Positions 16,606 to 24,542 of a stretch of 64,000 nucleotides of DNA are shown piece by piece. The translations under genes and the position numbers were made by a program. The DNA is from Desertibaculum subflavum. GTDB lineage: Bacteria > Pseudomonadota > Alphaproteobacteria > Ferrovibrionales > Ferrovibrionaceae. The number at the start of each line of letters is the position of its first letter. Position 1 is the stretch's first letter. The notes beneath the pieces were generated by a model. That model worked only from the letters and a program-made list of their open reading frames with translations, was not told the origin of the DNA and ran no database searches. The stretch is taken from NCBI GenBank assembly GCA_003576705.1, contig QOZS01000020.1:29646-93645 (forward strand). The letters run 5' to 3'.

Positions 16606-17802
16606 TCACTGCTTCGGTGCCGCGTCGGCGGCGGCGCCGGGCGGCGACAGCGCCATCAGGCCCTGCCAGACCGGCGGCAGCGCCACCATCTGCGGCGTCA
16701 CCTTGCCGCCACCGAGCCTGACGCGCTGCAGGCCGTTGACGACGATCGTCTCATCGCCCTTCAGGCCTTCGCGCACGATGCGGTAATTGTCGGTACGCGA
16801 GGCAAGGCGGAGCGGCTGCTGGCGCACCGACCCGTCGTCGCCGACGACATAGACGTAGCGGCGATCGAGATCGGTCAGAATCGCCTCGTCGGGCACCAGA
16901 ACGGCCTGATATTTCGGACTGCCCGGCACGGCGATCAGGCCGAACAGGCCCGGGGTGAGGAAAAAGCTCTTGTTCGGCAGCACGGCGCGGAGCCGCATCG
17001 TCCCGGTCGCCGAGTCCAGCCGGTTGTCGGCGAAATCGAGCGTACCCGGATGGGTGAACTCCTTCTCGTCGGTCAGCTTGACCTTGACCGGCAGGGCGGA
17101 CCCGTTGGCCGCATGCGTCCCGCGCAGCGCCATGCGCTGGTAAGCGAGGAACGAGCGCTCGTCGATGTCGAAGTAGAAGTAGATGGGATCGAGCTGGACG
17201 ATGCTGGTGAGCAGCGTTTCGTTCTGCCGCACCAGGTTGCCTTCGGTCACCAGCTTGCGCGAGATGCGGCCGGTGATCGGCGCGCGGATCTCGGTGAAAC
17301 TGAGGTTGAGGCGCGCGGTCTCGATCTCGGCGCGGATGGCGGCAATGTCGGCCTGGGCCTGCAGATAGGCCTGCCGCTTCTCCTCCATCGTGCGCTCGGC
17401 GGCGACGCCCGTGCGCATCAGCCGCTCGTAGCGCTCGTAATCGGCCTTGGCGAAGTCGAGCCGGGTCTGCTGCGCCACCAGGCTGGCCTGCACCTGATTC
17501 AATGCGGCCTGATAGGGCCGGCGATCGATGACGAACAGCAGGTCGCCTTCTTTGACGATGGCGCCGTCGGTGAACTTCACGCCCTCGAGATAGCCGTCGA
17601 CCCGCGCCCGCACCTCGACATAGCCCGAGGCGTCGAAGCGGCCGACGAACTCGTCGAGCTCGACGATCTCCTTCACCACCGGCTTGGCCACGGTCACCGG
17701 CGGCGGACCGCCCGGTCCCTGGGCAACCGCAACGGCAGGGAGCAGAGACGAGAGGCAGAGGCCGCCGACAGCCGTCAACAATCGGAACAATGCTCGGCGC
17801 AT
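16606..17802 (-). CDS. RND efflux periplasmic adaptor (MFP/HlyD family)
   Basis: The 398-residue membrane-fusion protein has a signal sequence. It then has the lipoyl/barrel-sandwich halves (GRFDASGYVEVRARVDG near the N-terminus and SFTEIRAPITGRISR), joined by a helical hairpin (about residues 95-165). It bridges the permease and an outer-membrane channel. An in-frame TTG at 17808 exists, but ATG at 17802 has a GGGAG site at normal distance, whereas the TTG would sit almost on top of that site, so ATG was preferred. A perfect palindrome lies immediately upstream. Confidence 0.92.
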   Translation of the reverse strand: MRRALFRLLTAVGGLCLSSLLPAVAVAQGPGGPPPVTVAKPVVKEIVELDEFVGRFDASGYVEVRARVDGYLEGVKFTDGAIVKEGDLLFVIDRRPYQAALNQVQASLVAQQTRLDFAKADYERYERLMRTGVAAERTMEEKRQAYLQAQADIAAIRAEIETARLNLSFTEIRAPITGRISRKLVTEGNLVRQNETLLTSIVQLDPIYFYFDIDERSFLAYQRMALRGTHAANGSALPVKVKLTDEKEFTHPGTLDFADNRLDSATGTMRLRAVLPNKSFFLTPGLFGLIAVPGSPKYQAVLVPDEAILTDLDRRYVYVVGDDGSVRQQPLRLASRTDNYRIVREGLKGDETIVVNGLQRVRLGGGKVTPQMVALPPVWQGLMALSPPGAAADAAPKQ

Positions 17803-17828
17803 CCGCAACTCCCGGACCAGAATATATT

Positions 17829-17846
17829 ACCCTGGACTACCAGGGT
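17829..17846 (-). promoter_or_regulatory. Operator candidate of the efflux operon
   Basis: ACCCTGG-ACTA-CCAGGGT is a perfect inverted repeat with 7-base arms. On the minus strand it is directly followed by TAATAT, a plausible -10 box, so a bound repressor would block the promoter of the adaptor-permease operon. A TetR- or MarR-type regulator is expected by analogy with other RND operons, but no such gene is nearby. Confidence 0.5.
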
Positions 17847-17943
17847 TTCGCGGCATCGCAAGCGGGATCGCAATCGATAACGCGCTGCGAGACCCGCGCC
17901 CAACGCATGTCACAGCCATGTTGCCGACGCGCAGAGCCGCGCG

Positions 17944-18684
17944 TCAGCGCCGCCGCAGGAAATCGCGCAGAGGGGCCGACAACCCCACGGTCTCTGTGGA
18001 TTTCACCCCGCCACGGTGGCCTGGCCGGTGGCCTCTCGGCTGTCCTGCCACAGCTTCCGCCATGCGGATGGCGCAGACGACCGAGTCCAGAACCGGCACG
18101 GCGACCCGCGCCGCCAAGGGCGCCGCGAGACCGGCCAGCCCGGCGCCCCCGAGGACAACCACATCGGCGCCGCACCGTTGCACCGCGTCCGAAACCGCCT
18201 CCGCCAGCAACGCGAGGGAGCCCTCCGGATCGCGCGCGATATCGGCGCCGGTGGGCGCCACCGCCAGCACCGCCGCCAGCCTGTGGCTCAGCCCCTGCGC
18301 GGCAACGAACTCTTCCAGCATCGGCACCCAGGCCTCGCCGCCGGTCACCAGCGCCACCCGCCGGCCGAGGGTGATCGCCAGGGCCAGCGAGGCCTCGGCC
18401 ATGCCGACCACCGGCCGCGGACATACTTCCTTCAGGGCCAGCAGGCCCGGATCGCCGAAGCAGGCCAGGACCACCGCGTCGTAGCGCCCAGGATAAGATG
18501 CCAGCGCGTCGAGCGCCGCATGCCCGGCGATGGCGTAGGTGGCGCGGTCGGCGATATAGCGGCCGCCGAACCGGCCGGTCACCGCCGCGAGCCTCACGCC
18601 CGGGCTCGCCGCCGCGCGCGCCACGGCCAGCACCCGGTCGGTGATCGCGGGCGTCGTGTTCGGGTTGATCAGCAGGAGCCGCAT
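17944..18684 (-). CDS. Asp/Glu/hydantoin racemase-family protein
   Basis: The 246-residue protein starts MRLLLINPNTT, the hallmark N-terminus of the family, and has the first catalytic cysteine in LACFGDPGL (about residue 75). The second active-site cysteine normally lies in a V-L-G-C-A-G-M segment about 100 residues later. Here that segment reads VVLGGAGLAG, with Gly instead of Cys. A two-base racemization is therefore doubtful, and a decarboxylase or isomerase of the same superfamily is an alternative. It is the last gene of the minus-strand group that begins with rpoH, 12 bases after the preceding gene. Confidence 0.8.
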   Translation of the reverse strand: MRLLLINPNTTPAITDRVLAVARAAASPGVRLAAVTGRFGGRYIADRATYAIAGHAALDALASYPGRYDAVVLACFGDPGLLALKEVCPRPVVGMAEASLALAITLGRRVALVTGGEAWVPMLEEFVAAQGLSHRLAAVLAVAPTGADIARDPEGSLALLAEAVSDAVQRCGADVVVLGGAGLAGLAAPLAARVAVPVLDSVVCAIRMAEAVAGQPRGHRPGHRGGVKSTETVGLSAPLRDFLRRR

Positions 18685-18696
18685 GCGGCTCCGATC

Positions 18697-19299
18697 CTAG
18701 CCGATGATGTCGTTCAAGAGGGCGAGCCAGGACGGATCGGTCATCTGGATGCGCGCAAGGCCCGCCGGCGGCTCGAACAGATCCGCGGCCTGGGGCCCGG
18801 GAGCGACATTGCGCTGCTCCAGGAACAACCGCCGGGCGCCGCCTTCCGCGCGGCGCTGCCCGTCGAGCCTGAGTGGGATACCGCTGCGGCTGAGCCAGAC
18901 ATTGCCGGTGAACGTGCCGGTCGCCTGGTGCTTCACCGCAGCGATGCCGTTCAGGGTCTCGGTGCCGATCGGCTTCAGATCGGTGCCCTGGATCGCCTGG
19001 CCGAGGCGCGCCAGCACCTCGCCCGGCAGCTCGGCGAGCGCGAACATGCGTGGCATCACCAGCCAGGCCTTGCCGAGATCGTGCCGCAGCAGCACGACAT
19101 TGCCCCCGGCCGACTTGCCCTGCAGTTCCAGCCGCTCCATGCCCGGCGCGTAGCGCACGCGCATGTTCTGGAAGCGGTCGGCCTGCTCGACATAGCGGTC
19201 GGCGGCATATTCGACCTGGGGCAATTGGAACGGCACGGCGGCGGCCGGACGCGCGATCACGGCGAGGGCGCAGCCGGCGAGGAAGGCACGACGGTTCAT
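18697..19299 (-). CDS. Exported protein, DUF4412-like, unknown function
   Basis: The 200-residue product begins MNRRAFLAGCAL, a Tat- or Sec-type signal with a twin arginine, and the signal segment ends near AAA. The mature part has a lipoprotein-localisation-like beta pattern: periodic strands, with a run such as GNVWLSRSGIPLRLDG typical of proteins that bind lipid or measure metal/lipid content. The frame is open far upstream, but this ATG overlaps the stop of the gene before it as ATGA and starts the signal peptide. The function is not known. Confidence 0.7.
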   Translation of the reverse strand: MNRRAFLAGCALAVIARPAAAVPFQLPQVEYAADRYVEQADRFQNMRVRYAPGMERLELQGKSAGGNVVLLRHDLGKAWLVMPRMFALAELPGEVLARLGQAIQGTDLKPIGTETLNGIAAVKHQATGTFTGNVWLSRSGIPLRLDGQRRAEGGARRLFLEQRNVAPGPQAADLFEPPAGLARIQMTDPSWLALLNDIIG

Positions 19300-19913
19300 G
19301 CGCGGATGCTCCGGGCGAACGGCATCCCTTCGGGCGAAACAAGGCGGAGGGACGCGAGGTCGTCGAGGATGGCGCCGAAATGTCTGGCCGCGGCACCGCG
19401 CCTCCAGCCTTCCAGCCAGTTCTGCTCCAGCAAGGCGCCGAGCGCCGGCAGGCCGAGATGCGCCTCCCACAGGATGCCGAGCAGCGAGGCGCGCTGTTCT
19501 TCCTTCACCTCGGTCAACGGATCGACGGCGCGCGCCGCATCGGCTTCCGCCTTGCGGCCCGTCTCCGGTCCGGCGCCGAGGCCGAAATCGGGCAGGCCGA
19601 TCCGCGCGGCCGGGCAAAGCTGCCAATGCGCGACTTCATGCAGCACGACGCTGGCTTCCGAACGGCTGCGGATCGCAGCGCCGTCCCAGCTGAACGCCTC
19701 CACCGGCGCGGCATCGATCAAGGCGATGCCGAGCCGCGCCGCGGTATCGCACGCGATGGCGCGGTGCATCGGCGTGTCCATCCCGTCGTTGAGCTGCTTT
19801 GCCGGGTTGCCGGCAATCCGGCGCCACGCTGACGCGGCCTGACCGGGCAGCTCGCCGCCGATCCATGCCAAGGCTGCCTCGAGTTCGGCCCTGGACAGAG
19901 ATTCGATCTGCAT
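19296..19913 (-). CDS. EpmC/YfcM-like elongation factor P hydroxylase-family protein
   Basis: The 205-residue protein contains LHEVAHWQ (H-E-x-x-H-W), then an arginine, L-P-D-F-G and G-R spaced as in E. coli YfcM/EpmC (HEISHW..R..LVDFG..GR). EpmC hydroxylates the modified lysine of elongation factor P. The similarity covers the metal-site core only; the rest of the chain is divergent, so the substrate is inferred at best. Another reading is a minimal zinc peptidase-like protein. It lies 15 bases behind rpoH and overlaps the next gene by 4 bases. Confidence 0.55.
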   Translation of the reverse strand: MQIESLSRAELEAALAWIGGELPGQAASAWRRIAGNPAKQLNDGMDTPMHRAIACDTAARLGIALIDAAPVEAFSWDGAAIRSRSEASVVLHEVAHWQLCPAARIGLPDFGLGAGPETGRKAEADAARAVDPLTEVKEEQRASLLGILWEAHLGLPALGALLEQNWLEGWRRGAAARHFGAILDDLASLRLVSPEGMPFARSIRA

Positions 19914-19928
19914 CGGCGCGGCGCGAAT

Positions 19929-20834
19929 TCAGGCGGTGGCGCCGCCGGCGCCGGGAAGGTCGACCAGGCGGCGATTGCCGGCACGCATGGCGCGCTGCAG
20001 CTTCTCGAACGCGCGCACTTCGATCTGCCGCACCCGCTCGCGGCTGATGCTGTATTTCTTCGACAGATCCTCGAGCGTCGCCGGCTCTTCCTTCAGGCGC
20101 CGCTCGCGCAGGATGTCACGCTCGCGCTCGTTCAGGCCGCCCATCGCGCCTTCGAGCAACTGGCGGCGCTGGTCCATCTCCTGCCGATCGGCCAGCACAT
20201 TTTCCTGGCTCGGTGTGTCGTCGACCAGCCAGTCCTGCCACTCAGCATCGCCGTCCTGGCGCAGCGGCGCATTCAGCGAATGATCCGGCGCCGCCAGGCG
20301 GCGGTTCATCTGCACCACATCGTCCTCGGGCACGCCGAGATCCTTGGCGATCTTCTGCACCGCCTCCAGCGGCAGGTCGCCCTCGTCGATCTGCTTCAGC
20401 TGGCCCTTCATTCGGCGCAGGTTGAAGAACAGCTTCTTCTGCGCCGCGGTGGTGCCCATCTTCACCAGCGACCAGGAGCGCAGGATGTATTCCTGCATCG
20501 AGGCGCGGATCCACCACATGGCGTAGGTGGCGAGGCGAAACCCCTTGTCGGGATCGAACCGCTTCACCGCCTGCATCATGCCGACATTGCCCTCGGAGAT
20601 AAGCTCGCCGATCGGCAGGCCATAGCCCCGATAGCCCATGGCGATCTTGGCCACCAGGCGCAGATGGCTGGTCACCAACTGTTGCGCCGCGTCCGTATCG
20701 CCATGCTCACGCCAGCGCTTGGCCAGCATGAATTCCTCATCCGCCGCGAGGATGGGAAATTTGCGGATTTCATCCAGATAACGCGCCAGCCCGCCTTCGG
20801 GCCCGATCGTCAGCGCGAGCGCCCTGCTGCTCAT
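19929..20834 (-). CDS. rpoH: RNA polymerase heat-shock sigma factor RpoH (sigma-32)
   Basis: The 301-residue protein has sigma region 2 (LVAKIAMGYRGYGLPIGELISEG and GFRLATYAMWWIRA). It has the diagnostic RpoH box Q-K-K-L-F-F-N-L-R-R and a region 4 helix-turn-helix (TLEDLSKKYSISRERVRQIE). It directs transcription of chaperone and protease genes after heat or envelope stress. A sigma-32-like promoter lies about 95 bases upstream, suggesting autoregulation. It leads a minus-strand group with the EpmC-like, exported and racemase-like genes, with gaps of 15 bases or less. Confidence 0.95.
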   Translation of the reverse strand: MSSRALALTIGPEGGLARYLDEIRKFPILAADEEFMLAKRWREHGDTDAAQQLVTSHLRLVAKIAMGYRGYGLPIGELISEGNVGMMQAVKRFDPDKGFRLATYAMWWIRASMQEYILRSWSLVKMGTTAAQKKLFFNLRRMKGQLKQIDEGDLPLEAVQKIAKDLGVPEDDVVQMNRRLAAPDHSLNAPLRQDGDAEWQDWLVDDTPSQENVLADRQEMDQRRQLLEGAMGGLNERERDILRERRLKEEPATLEDLSKKYSISRERVRQIEVRAFEKLQRAMRAGNRRLVDLPGAGGATA

Positions 20835-20931
20835 CTACCCACCTTTCCACGGCCTGCCCCGAAGGCACAAGCCGCCCCACCTGCCGAAAGTTCAAGCCAG
20901 GTCGTTTGGCACTCTCCGGTGCCGAGTGCTG

Positions 20932-20960
20932 AAATGGTATCGAGCCGATCAGGGTTCAAG
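20932..20960 (-). promoter_or_regulatory. Sigma-32-type promoter upstream of rpoH
   Basis: On the minus strand CTTGAAC (20960-20954) is followed after 14 bases by TACCATTT (20939-20932). This agrees with the heat-shock consensus CTTGAA-N13/14-CCCCATnT at most positions. Transcription would start near 20925, leaving a leader of about 90 bases before the rpoH ATG. Confidence 0.5.
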
Positions 20961-20985
20961 GGACCCGGCGCCTCCTCTGCTATGA

Positions 20986-21984
20986 TTAACGGGCCTCGAA
21001 GGCGGAAATGAGGCGCTGCATGTCGTCAGGTAAGTCACTGTCGAAACTCAGTATTTTTCCGCCGACCGGATGCCGGAAACCGAGCCGACAGGCATGCAGG
21101 GCCTGCCGGGCAAAGCCCTCGACCGGCGGCTTGCGGCCGCGCGCATAGACCGGGTCGCCGACGACCGGATGCCCGCGATGGGCGAGGTGCACCCGGATCT
21201 GGTGCGTGCGCCCGGTTTCCAAGGTGCATTCCAGCAGGCTGGCACGCTCGCCGAGGGCGCGCAGCACCTTGTAGTGGGTGACGGCATGGCGGCCGCCCTG
21301 ACTAACCACCGCCATGCGCTGGCGGTGCCTGACATCGCGGCCGATCGCGCCGGAGATGGTGCCGACCAGAGGGCGAAGCGTGCCCCAGACGACGGCCCGA
21401 TAGGCCCGGTCGATGTCGTGTCGCGCGAACAAGGCGGCCAGCCCCTGATGCGCCTGGTCGGACTTGGCGGCGACCAGCAGGCCGGAGGTGTCCTTGTCCA
21501 GGCGGTGCACGATGCCAGGTCGACGCACGCCGCCGATGCCGGAGAGCCCGTCGCCGCAATGCGCAATCAGGGCATTCACCAGTGTACCGTCGGGATTGCC
21601 GGGGGCGGGATGCACGACCAGGCCGGCCGGCTTGTCGACGACCACCAGATGCGGGTCTTCGTAAACGATTTTTAATGGAATTTCCTGGCCTTGTGGGGTG
21701 GCCGGCAGCGGCGGCGGCACCACGACCTCGAAGCATTCCCCCGGTTTGACCCTGTGGGAGGGGTCTCGTAAGGTCGCCGCGCCCTTGACGACATGGCCCG
21801 CCTCGATCAGCGCCTTCAGGCGCGCGCGAGAGAGCGGCGCCCCGAGACCGTCGGAGCGAAGGGGAGCGTTGCCGGGAGAGATGTCGCCGAGCCGGCGGGC
21901 GAGGAACCGGTCAAGCCGTTCGCCCGCATCTGCCGGCTCCGCGGCCACGCGATGAACGGCAGCGGAAGGGTGCGGATCGGTCAT
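20986..21984 (-). CDS. rluD: 23S rRNA pseudouridine synthase, RluA/RluD family
   Basis: The 332-residue protein has an N-terminal S4 RNA-binding domain (LSRARLKALIEAGHV) and a RluA-type catalytic domain with the nucleophile aspartate in HRLDKDTSGLLVAAKS. RluD modifies U1911, U1915 and U1917 in helix 69 of 23S rRNA. The rluD name is by family and domain layout; RluC is a less likely option. The frame stays open beyond 21984, but the start at the TDPHPSAAVHR segment suits family length. That ATG shares two bases with the ATG of the divergent next gene, and no strong ribosome site is seen before it. Confidence 0.85.
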   Translation of the reverse strand: MTDPHPSAAVHRVAAEPADAGERLDRFLARRLGDISPGNAPLRSDGLGAPLSRARLKALIEAGHVVKGAATLRDPSHRVKPGECFEVVVPPPLPATPQGQEIPLKIVYEDPHLVVVDKPAGLVVHPAPGNPDGTLVNALIAHCGDGLSGIGGVRRPGIVHRLDKDTSGLLVAAKSDQAHQGLAALFARHDIDRAYRAVVWGTLRPLVGTISGAIGRDVRHRQRMAVVSQGGRHAVTHYKVLRALGERASLLECTLETGRTHQIRVHLAHRGHPVVGDPVYARGRKPPVEGFARQALHACRLGFRHPVGGKILSFDSDLPDDMQRLISAFEAR

Positions 21985-22372
21985 GGAGTCACAAGCCAAC
22001 ATACGCATGCTGAAGGCGGTCGTCATCGTCCTCGGCCTGCTCATCGTCGCTTCCATCGGCGTCATCGGGGTGACCGTGTTCCGGCGCCTGTCGGATACCG
22101 GTCCGCCGCCGGCCCGGCTGACGACGGCGCCGGCTTCGGCGCCCGCCAACGGGAGCAGCGAAACCAACGGCGAGCGCAGTTCGGGCGTCCCCTTGCCGAT
22201 CTTCGGCGAGCGGCGGGTTGAGCTGCCTCAGGGCGCCCGGCTGGTCGAGACCCGCATCACCGGCGATCGGATGTTCCTGCGCGCCCGCCTGCTCGGCGGC
22301 AACGAGGTGTGGATCGTGCTGTCGCTGCTGACCGGCCAGCAGCTCGGCAGTTTCGAGCTGATCGCGGAATGA
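21983..22372 (+). CDS. Small single-pass membrane protein, unknown (DUF6476-like)
   Basis: The 129-residue protein has one N-terminal membrane helix (about residues 9-32, LKAVVIVLGLLIVASIG), a low-complexity Pro/Ala/Ser linker, and a C-terminal soluble part rich in beta residues (FGERRVELPQGARLVE). This is the usual form of a short inner-membrane protein with a periplasmic domain found next to rluD in alphaproteobacteria. The start overlaps head-to-head with the rluD ATG. A second in-frame ATG at 22007 (MLKAVV) would remove the overlap. It couples to the JAMM gene by an ATGA overlap. Confidence 0.7.
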   Translation: MESQANIRMLKAVVIVLGLLIVASIGVIGVTVFRRLSDTGPPPARLTTAPASAPANGSSETNGERSSGVPLPIFGERRVELPQGARLVETRITGDRMFLRARLLGGNEVWIVLSLLTGQQLGSFELIAE

Positions 22373-22791
22373 CGGGCGCGCGCCCGGCGCTGGCGCTGGG
22401 TCCCGACGATCGTGCCCGCCTGGATGCCTGGGCCGGGCAGGCCTATCCGGAGGAAGCCTGCGCGCTCCTGGTCGGCACCGGCGATCCGCCTTCGATCACC
22501 CGATTGATTCCGTGCGCCAACATCGCCGCCGACCGGCGCCGCCGGTTCGAAGTCGATCCGGCCGCGCGCATCCGCCTGGAAGTGGCGTTGCGCGGCACGG
22601 CGGAGCGCATCATCGGCGTCTGGCATAGCCATCCGAACGGTTCCTCCGAGCCTTCGGCGGCCGATGCTGCCATGATCCATGAGCCGGACCTGCTCTGGCT
22701 GGTCACCGGGATTGCGCCGCCGGCCGAGCCGGTGACGCGTGCCTTCCGCCCGCACGGTGCCGGCTTCGAGGAACTTGAACTGAACGGATAG
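22369..22791 (+). CDS. JAMM/MPN+ metallopeptidase (Mov34/Mec-like)
   Basis: The 140-residue single-domain protein carries an intact JAMM zinc motif, H-S-H-P-N-G-S-S-E-P-S-A-A-D, with the upstream catalytic glutamate in Y-P-E-E-A-C-A-L-L. Bacterial single-domain versions remove C-terminal residues from ubiquitin-like sulfur carriers (as Mec+ does with CysO) or process small-molecule conjugates. No sulfur-carrier gene is adjacent. The frame is open upstream, but the ATGA overlap with the preceding gene and the match of length to the domain support this start. Confidence 0.82.
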   Translation: MTGARPALALGPDDRARLDAWAGQAYPEEACALLVGTGDPPSITRLIPCANIAADRRRRFEVDPAARIRLEVALRGTAERIIGVWHSHPNGSSEPSAADAAMIHEPDLLWLVTGIAPPAEPVTRAFRPHGAGFEELELNG

Positions 22792-22795
22792 CGTG

Positions 22796-23842
22796 ATGGA
22801 ATTCCGCAGCGACAATACCGCCGGCGCCTGCCCGGAGATCATGGCCGCCATTGCCCGTGCCAACGAGGGCACCGCCGCCTCCTACGGCGCCGATCCGATC
22901 AGTCTCGGCCTGCAGGCGAAGTTCAGCCGGCTGTTCGAGCGCGAGGTGGCGGTGTTCCCGGTCGCCACCGGCACGGCCGCGAACTCGCTCGCGCTGGCCG
23001 CCATCGCGCCACCCTGGGGCGTCGTCTACGCGCATCGCGAATCCCATATCGAGCAGGACGAATGCGGCGCGCCGGAATTCTTCACCGGCGGCGCCAAGCT
23101 CGCGCTGCTCGACGGCCCGCACGCCAAGCTCAGTGCCGCCGATCTCGATCGCCGGCTGGCCGGCGCCGGCGCCGGCGTGCAGCACCACGCCCAGCCGGCG
23201 GCGGTCTCGATCACCCAGGCGAGCGAGCGCGGCGCTGTCTATCGGTCGGAGGAAGTCGCCGCGATCGGCCAGGTCTGCCGCAAGCATCGCCTGGCGTTGC
23301 ATATGGACGGCGCACGGTTCGGCAATGCGCTCGCCCATCTCGGCTGCTCACCGGCCGAGATCACCTGGAAGGCCGGTGTGGACATCTTGTCGTTCGGGGC
23401 GACCAAGAACGGCGCGCTGGCGGCCGAAGCGGTGGTGTTCTTCGATCCGGCGAAGGCCGAGGATTTCCTGTACCGGCGCAAGCGCGCCGGGCACCTGTTC
23501 TCCAAGATGCGGTTCCTGTCGGCGCAGCTCGACGCCTATCTGGAACAGGATCTGTGGCTGCGCAATGCGGCGCATGCCAATGCCATGGCCCGTCGGCTCT
23601 CGGAAGGCCTCGCACGGCTGCCGGGCGCCCGGCTCGACACGCCGGTCGAGGCCAACGAGGTCTTCATCGACCTGGCCGAGCCGACGATCCAGGCCCTGGA
23701 GGCGGCCGGGCTGCGTTTCCATCGCTGGGAGCCCGGCGGCACCTTGATCCGGCTGGTGACGGCCTGGTCGACCACCGCTGCGGAAGTCGACCGGGTGCTG
23801 GCCGCTGCGGGTCAGGCGGTCGCCGGCCGCGCCGCCGAATAG
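22796..23842 (+). CDS. Low-specificity threonine aldolase (PLP-dependent)
   Basis: The 348-residue fold-type I PLP enzyme starts M-E-F-R-S-D-N-T-A-G, the typical beginning of L-threonine aldolases, which cleave threonine or allo-threonine to glycine and acetaldehyde. The PLP lysine is in DILSFGATKNGALAAE, and LHMDGARFGNAL holds the aspartate that contacts the cofactor nitrogen. A GTG directly before the chosen ATG is an alternative start. It follows the JAMM gene by 4 bases and is probably in one transcription unit with it. Confidence 0.88.
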   Translation: MEFRSDNTAGACPEIMAAIARANEGTAASYGADPISLGLQAKFSRLFEREVAVFPVATGTAANSLALAAIAPPWGVVYAHRESHIEQDECGAPEFFTGGAKLALLDGPHAKLSAADLDRRLAGAGAGVQHHAQPAAVSITQASERGAVYRSEEVAAIGQVCRKHRLALHMDGARFGNALAHLGCSPAEITWKAGVDILSFGATKNGALAAEAVVFFDPAKAEDFLYRRKRAGHLFSKMRFLSAQLDAYLEQDLWLRNAAHANAMARRLSEGLARLPGARLDTPVEANEVFIDLAEPTIQALEAAGLRFHRWEPGGTLIRLVTAWSTTAAEVDRVLAAAGQAVAGRAAE

Positions 23843-23843
23843 C

Positions 23844-23866
23844 GACGCGAAAAGCGCCATCGCGTC
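23844..23866 (+). terminator. Weak terminator-like hairpin after threonine aldolase
   Basis: GACGCGA and TCGCGTC form a perfect 7-bp stem with a 9-base loop one base after the stop codon. No uninterrupted T-run follows (AGGAACTTGTTT), so intrinsic termination is only possible. Confidence 0.3.
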
Positions 23867-24027
23867 AGGAACTTGTTTGACGTCGGAGCGTTGCCGCTAC
23901 GGGCAATGCAAGGCGCCAGATGGGTCAGGCTCCGTTTACTCCCCGTAAAGGCACAGCCTGCAAGATTCCCGAGCAAGGCTGGGCCTACCGGCCTCGGCCG
24001 CGACAGGATCGCGGCGCGGAGGAACCG

Positions 24028-24540
24028 ATGGAGTGCGATCTCGAAGACATCGAGACGCCGTATCTCAGGCGGCTGTTCGCCTATTGGCAGGATAAGCGGC
24101 GCGGGCAGGATTTTCCCTCGCGTCGCGACCTCGACCCGCGCGAGTTCGCCTTCGCGCTCGGCCATGTCCTGCTGATCGACGTGCTGGAGCGCCCGCAGCG
24201 CTTCCGCTTCCGTCTGCACGGATCGGTGCTGAGCTTCCGCGCCCGCTATGACATGACCGGTCGCATGGTGGACGAGCTTCCCGACGAGGAGAACCGTGCC
24301 GTGCTGCTGCAGCGCTGCCGCGATCTGGTCAGGACGCGGCGGCCGTGTTTCGCGCGCAGCCAGCGCACCGTCGACGGCACGGCATATGGCTACGAAGTGG
24401 TGTGGCTGCCGCTCTCCAGCGACGGCGAGCAGATCGACATGCTGCTCGGCGGGCTGGCCTATTTCGACGACCCCATGCGGATGGCCCGTACGACGCCGCA
24501 TGCGGCCGCCGGCAAGGAGCGCGTCCCGCTCCCGGCCTGA
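24028..24540 (+). CDS. PAS-fold (PAS_5 family) protein, unknown ligand
   Basis: The 170-residue protein fits the alphaproteobacterial PAS_5 pattern: an opening L-R-R-L-F-A-Y-W-Q-D-K-R-R-G, then F-A-F-A-L-G-H-V-L-L-I-D-V, and R-F-R-F-R-L-H-G-S with a tyrosine and glycine-rich remainder. No output domain is attached. The role is probably as a sensor or scaffold, but the ligand and partner are unknown. The frame is open from 23920, but ATG at 24028 has GGAGG six bases upstream and opens the recognised domain. It converges with the nitronate monooxygenase gene, with 2 bases between. Confidence 0.75.
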   Translation: MECDLEDIETPYLRRLFAYWQDKRRGQDFPSRRDLDPREFAFALGHVLLIDVLERPQRFRFRLHGSVLSFRARYDMTGRMVDELPDEENRAVLLQRCRDLVRTRRPCFARSQRTVDGTAYGYEVVWLPLSSDGEQIDMLLGGLAYFDDPMRMARTTPHAAAGKERVPLPA

Positions 24541-24542
24541 CG

